Source: an uncultured Fodinibius sp.
Lineage (GTDB): Bacteria > Bacteroidota > Rhodothermia > Balneolales > Balneolaceae
Direction: 5' to 3'
Assembly: GCA_913056235.1 (NCBI GenBank)
Contig: CAJXMW010000001.1
Location: 310,001 to 374,000, forward strand
DNA: 64,000 nucleotides
The notes beneath the pieces were generated by a model. That model saw only the letters and a list, made by a program, of their open reading frames with translations, was not told the DNA's origin and did not search any database. The translations under genes were made by a program, and so were the position numbers. This document shows, piece by piece, positions 34,759 to 43,163 of this stretch (within the stretch, counting starts at the first letter, position 1; each line of letters begins with the position of its first letter).

Positions 34759-37302
34759 CTACTTCCCTTTCTCCGCAATCAGTTGGACGGCGATATCCAT
34801 GTTTACATCTTCAGGGTCAAAATCATCTGGCAAACTAATATTGGTCTTTCCATACTTGATATAAGGCCCGTAACGTCCCGTCATCACGCGCACCTTCTTT
34901 CCATTTTCAGGGTGGTCGCCCAGCTCCTTGATCACATTACTTCGGCCGGATTTTTTGTTCTTTTTCTGCTCCAGGAGCTCCACTGCACGATCCAGCTCGA
35001 CATCAAGCACGTTGTCGTTCTTTCGGAGCGATGCAAAAGTGCCATCATGCACCACAAATGGTCCATACCGACCAACCCCGGCCTTGATTACCTTGCCCGT
35101 TTCGGGATGGTCGCCCAGCGGCCGCGGCAACTCAAGCAGTCGCATTGCCAGGTCCAAATCTACATCTTCAGGCTTCATGCCTTTGAGCAGCGAAGCGCGT
35201 TGTGGCTTCTTATCTCCATCACCTTCACCTACCTGTACATAGGGGCCATATCGGCCATTAAGCACATAAATAGGTTCTCCAGATTCGGGATGTTCACCAA
35301 TAGATTTCGGCCCTTCTTCTTCAGCTTTGATCAGCTCCTCGAGCTTCTCTACCGTAATGTCGCTGGGTTTCCAGCTATCAGGAATAGAAGTTGTAAGCTC
35401 TTCGCCATCCACCGTTTTCTTCACATAGGGTCCGTATCGGCCTACAAAAACCTTCATTCCATTCAATCCCGGCAATGGCAATTGGAGATGGCGTGCTTCC
35501 TGGGGATCAATCTTGTCTTCCTGCTCATCAACCTTCGCCTTCAAGCCTTTTTCACCTTTGTAATACGACTTCAGATATTTTTTCGTGTCAAGCTTACCCT
35601 GGGCAATCTCATCCAGCTTCGCTTCCATCTCGGAAGTAAAATCGCTGTCCACTACATCATCGAGATTCTTTTCCAGCAGTTCAGTAACGGCAAAAGCTGT
35701 AAAAGTCGGGATCAGCGTCTTGCCGTCGGCCTCCACATAACCACGATCCTGCACCGTACTGATAATGGTTGCGTAGGTACTTGGTCGGCCAACGCCGCGT
35801 TTTTCGAGTTCTTTTACCAGCGTAGCCTCAGTATAACGAGAGGGAGGCTGTGTTTCGTGCGAGATTGGCTCAATACCTTCTTCCTTGACTTCTTCACCTT
35901 CGTTCAGTTCAGGCAGGAATTTCTCTTGGTTCTCGAGCGCTGCATCCGGATTATCGCTACCCTCAACATAGGCGCGAAAGAATCCGGGGAAAATTATCTT
36001 CTTACCACTCGTCTTGAATTCGGCAACCTGTCCACCAGCCTTGGCTTCAATGGTCACATTAGTAAATTCGAGTTCAGCCTGCTCCATCTGGGTAGCAATG
36101 GTTCGCTTCCAGATCAAATCGTAAAGCTTAAACTGATCGCCGCGCAAGCCTGCCTCTTCCGGCTTTCTGAAATAACTACCCGCCGGACGAATGGCCTCGT
36201 GTGCTTCCTGGGCATTGGCTCCGCCGCCATAATTTCGGGGGCGGTCAAATAAATACTTTTCGCCATATTCAGATTTCACCGCGTTACGGGCCGCGTTAAT
36301 AGCTTGTCCCGACAAACGCGCCGAATCGGTACGCATATAGGTAATATATCCGTTTTCGTACAATTTCTGCGCCACACCCATCGTGCGTTTGGCCGAGAAG
36401 TTGAGCTTCCGGTTGGCCTCCTGCTGCAGCGTTGAGGTAATGAAAGCCGCCGACGGATTTCGTTTCTGTCGGTTCTTCTTAACCTCCGAAACCTTCCATT
36501 CCGCTTCATCCAGATTGTCTCGAAGCTCTGATGCCGACTCATCATCAAGCAGTACAACTTTCTTCGGCTTCTTGAGCTTACCGGTACTCTCGTCAAAATC
36601 CTTGCCCGAAGCTAATCGCTTGCCATCAAGATGCGTCAGATCAGCTTCAAAAATATTTTCATCTTCCAGCTTATGGAGCTGTGCTTTCAAATCCCAATAA
36701 CGCGCCGAGCGAAACTTCATGCGCTCACGCTCGCGGTCAACCAGGAATCGTACCGCCACCGACTGCACGCGTCCCGCCGAAAGACCAGGCGCAATCTTCT
36801 TCCACAGCAACGGTGAAATCGTATATCCCGCCAGACGGTCGATAATCCGCCGCGCTTCCTGTGCATTCACGAGATCCATGTCAATATCACGAAAGTGATT
36901 CAACGCATCCTTGATCGCCTCCTCGGTAATCTCGCGAAACACCATCCGTTTGACCGGCACATCCGGCTTTAGGATTTCGGTCAGATGCCACGAAATAGCT
37001 TCGCCTTCACGATCTTCATCCGTCGCCAGAATCAGCTCATCAGAATCTTTCAGCTCTTTCTTCAAGCGCTTGACCACCTTCTTCTTACTGGAAGGGATCA
37101 CATAAATCGGCTCAAAATCTGCATCAGTGTTGACGCCCAGGTTTGCCCAGTCTTCGCCTTTAAATTTCTTGGGCACCTCCTTGGCATTGGCCGGAAGATC
37201 CCGAATATGGCCCATCGATGAATCAATGGTATACTCCTCGGGCAGATACTTCTTCAGCGTCTTAATTTTTGTGGGTGACTCTACAATTACTAGGGATTTC
37301 AT
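34759..37302 (-). CDS. topA: DNA topoisomerase I (type IA)
   Basis: 847 residues. The Toprim domain opens with KSLVIVESPTKIKTLKKYL and has the acidic ATDEDREGEAISWHL motif; the active-site Tyr is in ENGYITYMRTDS near residue 319. The core ends near residue 600 and is followed by four repeats with GRYGPYV/I (VFVGRYGPYVKK, VLNGRYGPYVQV, VGRYGPFVVH, MTGRYGPYIKY) instead of tetracysteine zinc fingers. It relaxes negative supercoils by single-strand passage. This cysteine-free C-terminal repeat type is known for Bacteroidota and some Alphaproteobacteria. The start is 12 bases after the stop of the peroxiredoxin gene, so the two are likely cotranscribed. Confidence 0.97.
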   Translation of the reverse strand: MKSLVIVESPTKIKTLKKYLPEEYTIDSSMGHIRDLPANAKEVPKKFKGEDWANLGVNTDADFEPIYVIPSSKKKVVKRLKKELKDSDELILATDEDREGEAISWHLTEILKPDVPVKRMVFREITEEAIKDALNHFRDIDMDLVNAQEARRIIDRLAGYTISPLLWKKIAPGLSAGRVQSVAVRFLVDRERERMKFRSARYWDLKAQLHKLEDENIFEADLTHLDGKRLASGKDFDESTGKLKKPKKVVLLDDESASELRDNLDEAEWKVSEVKKNRQKRNPSAAFITSTLQQEANRKLNFSAKRTMGVAQKLYENGYITYMRTDSARLSGQAINAARNAVKSEYGEKYLFDRPRNYGGGANAQEAHEAIRPAGSYFRKPEEAGLRGDQFKLYDLIWKRTIATQMEQAELEFTNVTIEAKAGGQVAEFKTSGKKIIFPGFFRAYVEGSDNPDAALENQEKFLPELNEGEEVKEEGIEPISHETQPPSRYTEATLVKELEKRGVGRPSTYATIISTVQDRGYVEADGKTLIPTFTAFAVTELLEKNLDDVVDSDFTSEMEAKLDEIAQGKLDTKKYLKSYYKGEKGLKAKVDEQEDKIDPQEARHLQLPLPGLNGMKVFVGRYGPYVKKTVDGEELTTSIPDSWKPSDITVEKLEELIKAEEEGPKSIGEHPESGEPIYVLNGRYGPYVQVGEGDGDKKPQRASLLKGMKPEDVDLDLAMRLLELPRPLGDHPETGKVIKAGVGRYGPFVVHDGTFASLRKNDNVLDVELDRAVELLEQKKNKKSGRSNVIKELGDHPENGKKVRVMTGRYGPYIKYGKTNISLPDDFDPEDVNMDIAVQLIAEKGK

Positions 37303-37314
37303 ATAAAATATTTT

Positions 37315-37788
37315 CTACAAATTCTGAATCAATTCCTTTAGCTCTTCAGCGTGCTCCTTGGTATTCACCTTCTCGATGATAGCTTTGACCGTTCCATCAG
37401 TATCAATCACATAAGCGGAACGGGAAGGGGCCTCATACTTATTGCCGAACATCTTCTTTTCTACAATCGAATCGGTGGCTTCCGCGAATTTATAATCGGG
37501 ATCCGAAGCCAGCACATAGTTGATGCCCAGCTTATCCGCATAATTTTTGTGCGAGCCACAGCTGTCTTTGCTGATAGCCACCAGATTATACCCGTGCTCA
37601 TCAAACCAGTCGGCATGCTCGGCCAGACTCTTATTCTGCTTGTCGCAGCCCGAGGTGTTGTTCCTCATATATACCGATACTATCGTCGGACGTTCCAGCA
37701 GTTTACTAAATGTAACAGTCTGCTCTTCGCCATCTTTGACGATATCGAGCGTAAAACCGGTATCAATCTTGGTTCCTGTATCGATCAT
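37315..37788 (-). CDS. peroxiredoxin, Bcp/AhpC-TSA family
   Basis: 157 residues. The thioredoxin-fold redoxin domain covers nearly all the chain. The peroxidatic Cys lies in VYMRNNTSGCDKQN: Thr three residues before Cys is kept, but the usual Pro of PxxxTxxC is a Met. A second Cys in SKDSCGSHKNYADKLG sits where Bcp proteins carry the resolving Cys or its neighbour, and an Arg in APSRSAYVID completes the site. It reduces peroxides with thioredoxin as donor. It is upstream of topA on the same strand with a 12-base gap. Confidence 0.88.
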   Translation of the reverse strand: MIDTGTKIDTGFTLDIVKDGEEQTVTFSKLLERPTIVSVYMRNNTSGCDKQNKSLAEHADWFDEHGYNLVAISKDSCGSHKNYADKLGINYVLASDPDYKFAEATDSIVEKKMFGNKYEAPSRSAYVIDTDGTVKAIIEKVNTKEHAEELKELIQNL

Positions 37789-37847
37789 TTGCGTTTAATT
37801 ATGGGATGGTTGATTAGTGCTGCATAGTATTGTAACTCGAATTGCAG

Positions 37848-37860
37848 GGCAAATCGTTCT
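37848..37860. repeat. half copy of the gtagaacgattt hairpin repeat
   Basis: ggcaaatcgttct matches the loop and right arm of the perfect hairpin at 26958-26984, and a partial gacgatt follows at 37870. A decayed copy is likely. Confidence 0.4.
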
Positions 37861-37985
37861 CTATATCAGGACGATTCGATCTTTTATAATAAAATGATCA
37901 CGCTGATACTGCAATAAATCTTTTGACGAGCAAAGGTACTGCTTATAATTGAAGACTAGATGAAGGAGAACAAGGCAGATGTGAG

Positions 37986-38461
37986 AGGTGAGACGGCAGA
38001 CGTGAATCTATTTGTAAGGTTTAACCATTGAATAGGTCATACCCAAGAATAAGATATTCATCAAAACTATGACCATGATAAATCTAAAGCATAAAAATCT
38101 AGATGTTTGGAAACTTTCAGTGAAACTGACCACTCAAATTTATGATCTAACAAGAGCCTTACCCAACCATGAACTTTATGGTTTGATTTCTCAATTAAGA
38201 CGAGCAGCAGTCTCTGTTCCGTCCAACATTGCCGAAGGTGCTGCTCAAAAATCTTCAAAAGAGCGGAGAAGATTTTATGAAATTGCCCGCTCATCTCTCG
38301 TTGAGATAGATACTCAATTAGAAATTGCTAGAAAACTAAGTTATATCACAAAAAAAGATCTGGCGAATGTTGAGAATGATTTTGAACATACCTTTGCTAT
38401 GCTCTCAAATTTGATAAAAAGTACATAACCCGTCTGCCATTTCACGTCTGCCGTCTCACCT
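37986..38461. mobile_element. four-helix-bundle cassette bounded by 21-bp inverted repeats
   Basis: A perfect 21-base inverted repeat has arms at 37986-38006 and 38441-38461; the shared core is gtgagacggcagacgtga. Between them lies one gene, a four-helix-bundle protein of the 23S rRNA intervening-sequence family, and nothing else. The inside is A+T-richer than the flanks. The right arm overlaps the 3' end of the NUDIX gene. No transposase is present, so it would be moved in trans or arise as an IVS-like unit. Related but diverged words lie at 34733-34760 and 41338-41358. Confidence 0.55.
38069..38428 (+). CDS. four helix bundle protein (S23 / 23S rRNA intervening-sequence family)
   Basis: 119 residues; ATG at 38075 (MINLKHKNLDVW) is an alternative start. 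The typical start NLDVWKLSVKLTTQIYDLT, the loop LISQLRRAAVSVPSNIAEGAA, and RRRFYEIARSSLVEIDTQLEIA mark TIGR02436/PF05635. Members fold as four helices that assemble into pentameric rings and are first known from insertions in 23S rRNA genes; related Avd proteins act with diversity-generating retroelements, but no reverse transcriptase or template repeat is seen here. Biochemical role unknown. Codon use is A+T-rich against its neighbours, and the gene is boxed by 21-bp inverted repeats, which suggests transfer as a unit. Confidence 0.93.
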   Translation: MTMINLKHKNLDVWKLSVKLTTQIYDLTRALPNHELYGLISQLRRAAVSVPSNIAEGAAQKSSKERRRFYEIARSSLVEIDTQLEIARKLSYITKKDLANVENDFEHTFAMLSNLIKST

Positions 38462-39020
38462 TTAACAAATACCTAGCCACCGCCGCCACCACAATACTGT
38501 GATGGATCGTGCCATCGGCTACAAGGTCCAGGAACTCCTCCATCGGCAGCAAATTTACGTTGATGCGCTCATGGGTATCAGGATTTTCAGCCCCTTCGAA
38601 ACAGCAGCTTTCTGCCAGATACATATGGGTAAAGTTACTCATGATGGCGGGATTGGCACTCACCTTTCCCAGACTTTGCCAGCTCCCTGCTTTATAGCCT
38701 GTTTCTTCCAGCAGTTCTCGTCCGGCCGCCTCTTGCGGATCTTCCCCTGCATCCACCATCCCACCCGGAATCTCCAGCGTAGGGGCTTCAATACCATAGC
38801 GATACTGCTCCACCAGCACAACCTCATTTTGGGTTGTGATGGGGATCACATTAATCCATTCGGGTGCCTCGAGCACATAAAAATCGCCGGCGTTTTGCTC
38901 ATCCGCAGCCTCCAAACGCATCGATCTTTTGAAAAGGTTGAATATTGGTGTCTGATATTCCTTATTTTCCTGCACTACCGACCACGGCTCGATGGTAAAC
39001 CTGAATTCTTTTTCACTCAT
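38442..39020 (-). CDS. NUDIX hydrolase, ADP-ribose pyrophosphatase type
   Basis: 192 residues from the ATG at 39020 (MSEKEFRF); an upstream ATG at 39056 would run into the divergent neighbour and is unlikely. The Nudix box is complete: GGMVDAGEDPQEAAGRELLEETGY. Upstream YRYGIEAPTLEIPGG fits the ADP-ribose pyrophosphatase subgroup, which splits ADP-ribose to AMP and ribose 5-phosphate. The last codons (VRRQT and stop) are encoded by the right arm of the inverted repeat that bounds the four-helix-bundle cassette, so the C-terminus has been remade. Only 12 bases separate its start from that of AMP nucleosidase, on the other strand. Confidence 0.9.
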   Translation of the reverse strand: MSEKEFRFTIEPWSVVQENKEYQTPIFNLFKRSMRLEAADEQNAGDFYVLEAPEWINVIPITTQNEVVLVEQYRYGIEAPTLEIPGGMVDAGEDPQEAAGRELLEETGYKAGSWQSLGKVSANPAIMSNFTHMYLAESCCFEGAENPDTHERINVNLLPMEEFLDLVADGTIHHSIVVAAVARYLLKVRRQT

Positions 39021-39032
39021 AATTTTTACGGT

Positions 39033-40220
39033 ATGGCTGAACGTTTTGAATTTCAATCAGAAGATATAAGCTCCGAGGCAGAAATCAACGACCACGTTGA
39101 AGAAGCTTGTGATATCATGGAATCGATCTATGAAAACGGTGAATATCCGAAAGTACTGGTCAAACGGTCGTGGTCAAAACACAATCCCATCATTACCGGA
39201 GAAATGGCGAAGCCAAAGGCCTATCGCTGGTATCTGCTGCGCGAGCTAAAGAAACTGGCCGAAAAAGGTGCCGTCATCAAAGTCATTCCCTCCCGGGAAC
39301 GGCTGGCGCTGAACGATCCGCAACTGCTGGATAATACCGATGAGGATGATTGGGACATCACCCAGAAAAAGCTCTTTCTGTTCAGCCCGGAGCGCATCGA
39401 GATCTCCCTGAATCGCCTCGAACACTATACGGGAACCCAACCCGAGGATTTTCAGCGCTATATCCTGTTTACCAACTATGACATGCACGTCGAGGTCTTC
39501 CTGGACAAATTTCCAGATGCCGTACGTCCGTCACGCAATGGAGTCCAGATGCCTGCCTATCATCATAAATTGGAAAATGACAAAGGCGTTACGCTTATTA
39601 ATATTGGCGTAGGTCCCTCAAACGCCAAAACCATCACCGATCACGTGGCTGTGCTTCGTCCCGATGCCATGGTCATGGTGGGCCACTGCGGCGGTCTGCG
39701 CAACCACCAGGAGATCGGCGACTTTGTGCTAGCTACCGGCTTTATGCGCGACGATGGTGTACTGGATGATATCCTACCACTCAACATCCCTATTACCCCC
39801 AATTACCTGCTGAATGTCTATCTCAAGGAGGTACTCGACAAATATAATCGCGACCACCGCATGGGCACTATCTTTACCACCAGCAATCGCAACTGGGAGT
39901 TTGTCAAACGCCGCACTGTCCAGCAGATTCATATGAGCCGCAGCATTGCCGTGGATATGGAATCGGCCACAGTGGCCACCAATGGCTACCGGTACCGCAT
40001 CCCCAATGCGACCATGCTTTGTGTGAGCGACAAGCCACTGCACGGCAAGCCCAAGCTGAGTGATGAAGCCCAGAACTTCTACGAAAACTCTAAACAGCTG
40101 CATATCGAGATGGCAGTGGAAGCCCTTAACATGTGCAAAGCCAATTATCCCGAAGGACTTCCCAACGCCAGCATCAGAGCAATGAACGAACCGCTGATGG
40201 GTGGACCTGACGAGGATTAG
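39033..40220 (+). CDS. amn: AMP nucleosidase
   Basis: 395 residues from the ATG at 39033 (MAERFEFQSEDISSE); the frame stays open upstream but that part overlaps the NUDIX gene in antisense and is not family-like. The N-terminal domain carries YPKVLVKRSWSKHNPIITGEMAKP, and the phosphorylase-like catalytic domain has INIGVGPSNAKTITDHVAVLRPDAMVMVGHCGGLR and the VDMESATVATNGYRYRIP stretch. It hydrolyses AMP to adenine and ribose 5-phosphate. E. coli Amn has 484 residues, so the regulatory part is shorter here. Together with the divergent ADP-ribose hydrolase it could recycle ADP-ribose to adenine plus two ribose 5-phosphates (inference). Confidence 0.92.
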   Translation: MAERFEFQSEDISSEAEINDHVEEACDIMESIYENGEYPKVLVKRSWSKHNPIITGEMAKPKAYRWYLLRELKKLAEKGAVIKVIPSRERLALNDPQLLDNTDEDDWDITQKKLFLFSPERIEISLNRLEHYTGTQPEDFQRYILFTNYDMHVEVFLDKFPDAVRPSRNGVQMPAYHHKLENDKGVTLINIGVGPSNAKTITDHVAVLRPDAMVMVGHCGGLRNHQEIGDFVLATGFMRDDGVLDDILPLNIPITPNYLLNVYLKEVLDKYNRDHRMGTIFTTSNRNWEFVKRRTVQQIHMSRSIAVDMESATVATNGYRYRIPNATMLCVSDKPLHGKPKLSDEAQNFYENSKQLHIEMAVEALNMCKANYPEGLPNASIRAMNEPLMGGPDED

Positions 40221-40257
40221 TAGGAAGAAGGCAAAAAATGAAACGGCAAAGGCCATG

Positions 40258-40303
40258 CGTAATGAGTAACGAGGAAGAATTTTCCTGAGCCTTACTCATT
40301 ACG
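40258..40303. repeat. long imperfect hairpin downstream of amn
   Basis: Arms cgtaatgagtaa (40258-40269) and ttactcattacg (40292-40303) pair perfectly, with a nested aggaa/ttcct stem inside. It could end amn transcripts although no T run follows directly; it also resembles the local repeat family with tgaaacggca words (40239). Confidence 0.45.
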
Positions 40304-40489
40304 TTTCACTTCTTACTCCTCCACTTTCATTTCTAAATTCTTACCTACAAATTCCTGCCTACCCAAACTATACTTCCATTAAATTTACCATTAAACGATA
40401 ATAATTTACTGTTTTACAATAAAAGTTTATTGATATTCGGCAATACTTCTTGTTATTTGCTGATGAACATCAAGAAATAACCCATACCT

Positions 40490-41131
40490 ATGGCTTGGAA
40501 ATGGTTCAAAAACGATTGGAGTATTGCTGGATTTCTGCTCTTTTGGGCTCAATTTGCCTGGGCGATATACCTCCTCACATTTGTACTTTATTCGATAATT
40601 TTTCTATTAGGAATACTATTCGATTTTGAAGTATTTACCCCTTTTGATTTGCCTGCCCGATTTGAAATCCAAGATTTTACAGAATTAGTTGCCAATAACG
40701 CTACAACAGATATTTTTGAGAGTCCTATAGTTGAAATAAATGTCAGTACAATTGGTACAGACATCCAGCAAACATGGACCAATTCTTTGGCAAGTGTAAT
40801 GGTCCTCGGTCTCAATGGGATTATCCTGTACGGGCTTACGTTACTCAAGCGAATTTTACAAAGCCTGCAACGTGAGCAACCCTGGAACAAACAGAATTCA
40901 AAAGATTTGCGGATAATCGGCTATTTGATGGTGCTTGCTGTTCCCTATAAATATGCTATCGGTTGGCTTTCATACCTGTCCATTCAGCAAGTTCAGCTGC
41001 CAGAATCAATTTCCCTGCTCTGGCCGCCTATTGCCTGGGAATTAGGACTCGCTGGGCTTGCAGTTCTGCTAGTTGCCTACATTTTTGAGGAGGGCACGCG
41101 CCTGTATGAAGAACAAAAACTTACGGTATAG
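40490..41131 (+). CDS. DUF2975 membrane protein
   Basis: 213 residues with four hydrophobic segments (for example WSIAGFLLFWAQFAWAIYLLTFVLYSIIFLLGILF and SLASVMVLGLNGIILYGLTLLKRIL). The motif REQPWNKQNSKDLRIIGYLM (around residue 130) is the FSxxN/LR signature of DUF2975 (YoaS-like). It is followed two bases later by a small Cro/C1-type regulator, a pairing known from many Firmicutes and Bacteroidota. Function unknown. Confidence 0.85.
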   Translation: MAWKWFKNDWSIAGFLLFWAQFAWAIYLLTFVLYSIIFLLGILFDFEVFTPFDLPARFEIQDFTELVANNATTDIFESPIVEINVSTIGTDIQQTWTNSLASVMVLGLNGIILYGLTLLKRILQSLQREQPWNKQNSKDLRIIGYLMVLAVPYKYAIGWLSYLSIQQVQLPESISLLWPPIAWELGLAGLAVLLVAYIFEEGTRLYEEQKLTV

Positions 41132-41133
41132 CC

Positions 41134-41361
41134 ATGGCCATCAAAGTAAATTTGGACCTGATGCTGGTGAAGCACGATATGACCCTAACTGAACTTTCGG
41201 AGGAGGTAGGCATCACCATCTCAAACCTGTCGATCCTGAAAACGGGTAAAGCCAAGGCGGTGCGATTTTCAACACTCAATGCTATTTGTGAAGCACTCGA
41301 CTGTCAACCCGGCGATATTTTGGAATATGAGCAAAAGGCAAACGGCAGAAGTGAAACGTAA
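41134..41361 (+). CDS. small helix-turn-helix regulator (YozG-like, HTH_26)
   Basis: 75 residues. MAIKVNLDLMLVKHDMTLTELSEEVGITISNLSILKTGKAKAVRFSTLNAICEALDCQPGDILEY is the compact Cro/C1-type domain with the GITxxNLSxLKxGK recognition helix. It lies two bases after the DUF2975 gene, so both are surely cotranscribed, and it probably controls that operon. The last codons (ANGRSET) come from DNA that resembles the aacggcagaagtgaaacg repeat family, which hints that the tail was altered by repeat sequence. Confidence 0.9.
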   Translation: MAIKVNLDLMLVKHDMTLTELSEEVGITISNLSILKTGKAKAVRFSTLNAICEALDCQPGDILEYEQKANGRSET

Positions 41362-41521
41362 GCAACAATACTCAACATAAGCCAGCAATTTCACTTATGG
41401 CTCAAGACTCACTACTCATGACTAATTATGCATTAATTAGGTAACAAATTTGCAAAATTGTAACGTGAAAGACTGTGGTTCGTAGACAACCACCGAACAA
41501 TAATTACAAGAGAACATTGCT

Positions 41522-42259
41522 ATGATTTTAAAAGCGCAAAATGTTTCAAAAACGTATGGGAAATCAGGAGGTGACTCCTTTACCCTGCAGATCGATGAGT
41601 TTGCCATCGAGGAGGGCAGCTTTACCGCTATTCTCGGTCCCAACGGATCGGGGAAATCAACCTTTTTAAAAATTATCCTGGACCTTCTTTTTGCTGATTC
41701 TGGGAATATCTCGCTGATGGGCAACCCTCACAAAGAAAAAAAAGCTCGAGCAAAAGTAAGTTATCTCCCCGAAAATTATTCGTTTCCCGAGCATTTTACA
41801 GTCAAAGAGATGCTGCACGCCTTTGGGGATCTCAAAGAATCAACTCCAGGAGAGATCGATCATAAAATAAGCGAACTGGCCAATTCTTTTAATGTGAATT
41901 TTCTGAACAAAAAAATAAAGAATCTCTCCAAGGGCATGCGCCAAACTGCGGCACTCATGCATACCTTTTTGGCGGATGATAAGTTTTATATCCTCGATGA
42001 GCCGTTCAACGGTCTAGATGCAGTGCAGAAGAAAGCCATCATGGATTACATCTTTAGCCTACAAAAAAAGCAAAATATTTCCATTCTGATCACCACCCAC
42101 ATCTTATCAGACATCGACAAAACCTGCGATAGGCTTTACCTCATCGACGATGGTCGTATTATCAATTCGGCTACCAAAAAAGATATTCAGGAACAATTTG
42201 GGACCGTCGAAAACTACTACATCAATCATTTTGAAACCAAAGATTCTGCCATCTCATGA
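41522..42259 (+). CDS. ABC transporter ATP-binding protein
   Basis: 245 residues. Walker A is GPNGSGKST near residue 40, the signature is LSKGMRQTAALMHTF and Walker B is FYILDEPFNGLDAVQ, followed by the H-loop ITTHILSD. The order and size suit the ABC-2 exporter class (YhbG/NosF-like). It overlaps the next gene by four bases, coupling it to its permease. The substrate is unknown. Confidence 0.94.
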   Translation: MILKAQNVSKTYGKSGGDSFTLQIDEFAIEEGSFTAILGPNGSGKSTFLKIILDLLFADSGNISLMGNPHKEKKARAKVSYLPENYSFPEHFTVKEMLHAFGDLKESTPGEIDHKISELANSFNVNFLNKKIKNLSKGMRQTAALMHTFLADDKFYILDEPFNGLDAVQKKAIMDYIFSLQKKQNISILITTHILSDIDKTCDRLYLIDDGRIINSATKKDIQEQFGTVENYYINHFETKDSAIS

Positions 42260-43041
42260 TACGTTTTACCATTCGTACGCTACTTAAAAATAAAACGCTA
42301 TGGGCATGGCCGGGTATTTTTATCCTGTTTGTCGCAGCTATTACTGTATGGGGAGGTGTTTCTATTGACCCCTCGACTTCTTCATATGCGATAAGTTTGG
42401 GTGGGGTACCCTTGCCGACCGGAATTGTGATCAATCAACTTGTTTCTATCACGATCCTCATCGCAATCATTGGTATTCCCACTCATTTTTCCGAAAGCTT
42501 AAAACCCGAACGAGCATCTCTGCTTCTATCCAAACCCATATCCCGAAGTGACATGTTTCTTAAAGATTTTGCGGGTGTATTCAGTTTTTGTTTTGCATAC
42601 ACCCTTCTCACTGTGCTACTTTTAACTTTACTGACTACCGTGCACGGCATACTATTTCCTTTGCATCATGCCATTGCCATAATCGTATTTCTTCCCCTCA
42701 TACTATTAACCTACTATATAACAATTGTTCTATTCCTGATACTCACCAACTCTTATCTCGGAGGAGTTCTGCTGGGTTATTTCTTAACTGGATTTTCTTC
42801 TGTATTCTTAAATTTTGATCAATTTCTGAAGATGTTTGGCTTAACGGATACCTGGTTCGAAATCCTTCTTCATCTATTGGCCTATCTTATACCCAGTGCA
42901 GGAGCTTTTCAACAAATTATGAGTCAGATTTTCAATAGCGGCTTTTCGGGTGTTGATATTAGTCTACTGGGCTTTGCTTTTGCCAGCTGTGTGCCCCTTG
43001 CCTTATTGAGTTATTACCTATATCAAAAGAAACAATTTTAA
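42256..43041 (+). CDS. ABC-2 type permease
   Basis: 261 residues with about six membrane helices, starting MIRFTIRTLLKNKTLWAWPGIFILFVAAITVWGG as is usual for ABC-2 subunits (NosY-like) and with the ERASLLLSKPISRSDMFLKDF cytosolic loop that docks on the ATPase. It is the membrane partner of the ATPase encoded upstream (4-base overlap). Export of a small molecule or lipid-linked compound is likely but not known. The pair lies in an A+T-richer accessory stretch. Confidence 0.9.
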   Translation: MIRFTIRTLLKNKTLWAWPGIFILFVAAITVWGGVSIDPSTSSYAISLGGVPLPTGIVINQLVSITILIAIIGIPTHFSESLKPERASLLLSKPISRSDMFLKDFAGVFSFCFAYTLLTVLLLTLLTTVHGILFPLHHAIAIIVFLPLILLTYYITIVLFLILTNSYLGGVLLGYFLTGFSSVFLNFDQFLKMFGLTDTWFEILLHLLAYLIPSAGAFQQIMSQIFNSGFSGVDISLLGFAFASCVPLALLSYYLYQKKQF

Positions 43042-43163
43042 TTACATCTTAAGATGGGAGAGTTATAACATTTATAGATGTGGTAAATGTAATGGCAATC
43101 CCAAAAACGTTCAGTTCTCTCACACTTAACCCCAGTGATAGGTAACCTTTAAATATTAAAGCA

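Noticed and set aside
34783-36252. A 489-codon open frame on the plus strand
   Set aside because: It lies wholly antisense to topA, has no family likeness and composition of a shadow frame.
38069-38428. Diversity-generating retroelement (Avd-like accessory gene)
   Set aside because: No reverse transcriptase, template or variable repeat is seen in the neighbourhood.
38499-39032. In-frame 178-codon extension upstream of AMP nucleosidase
   Set aside because: It is antisense to the NUDIX gene and unlike any nucleosidase; the ATG at 39033 gives a normal N-terminus.
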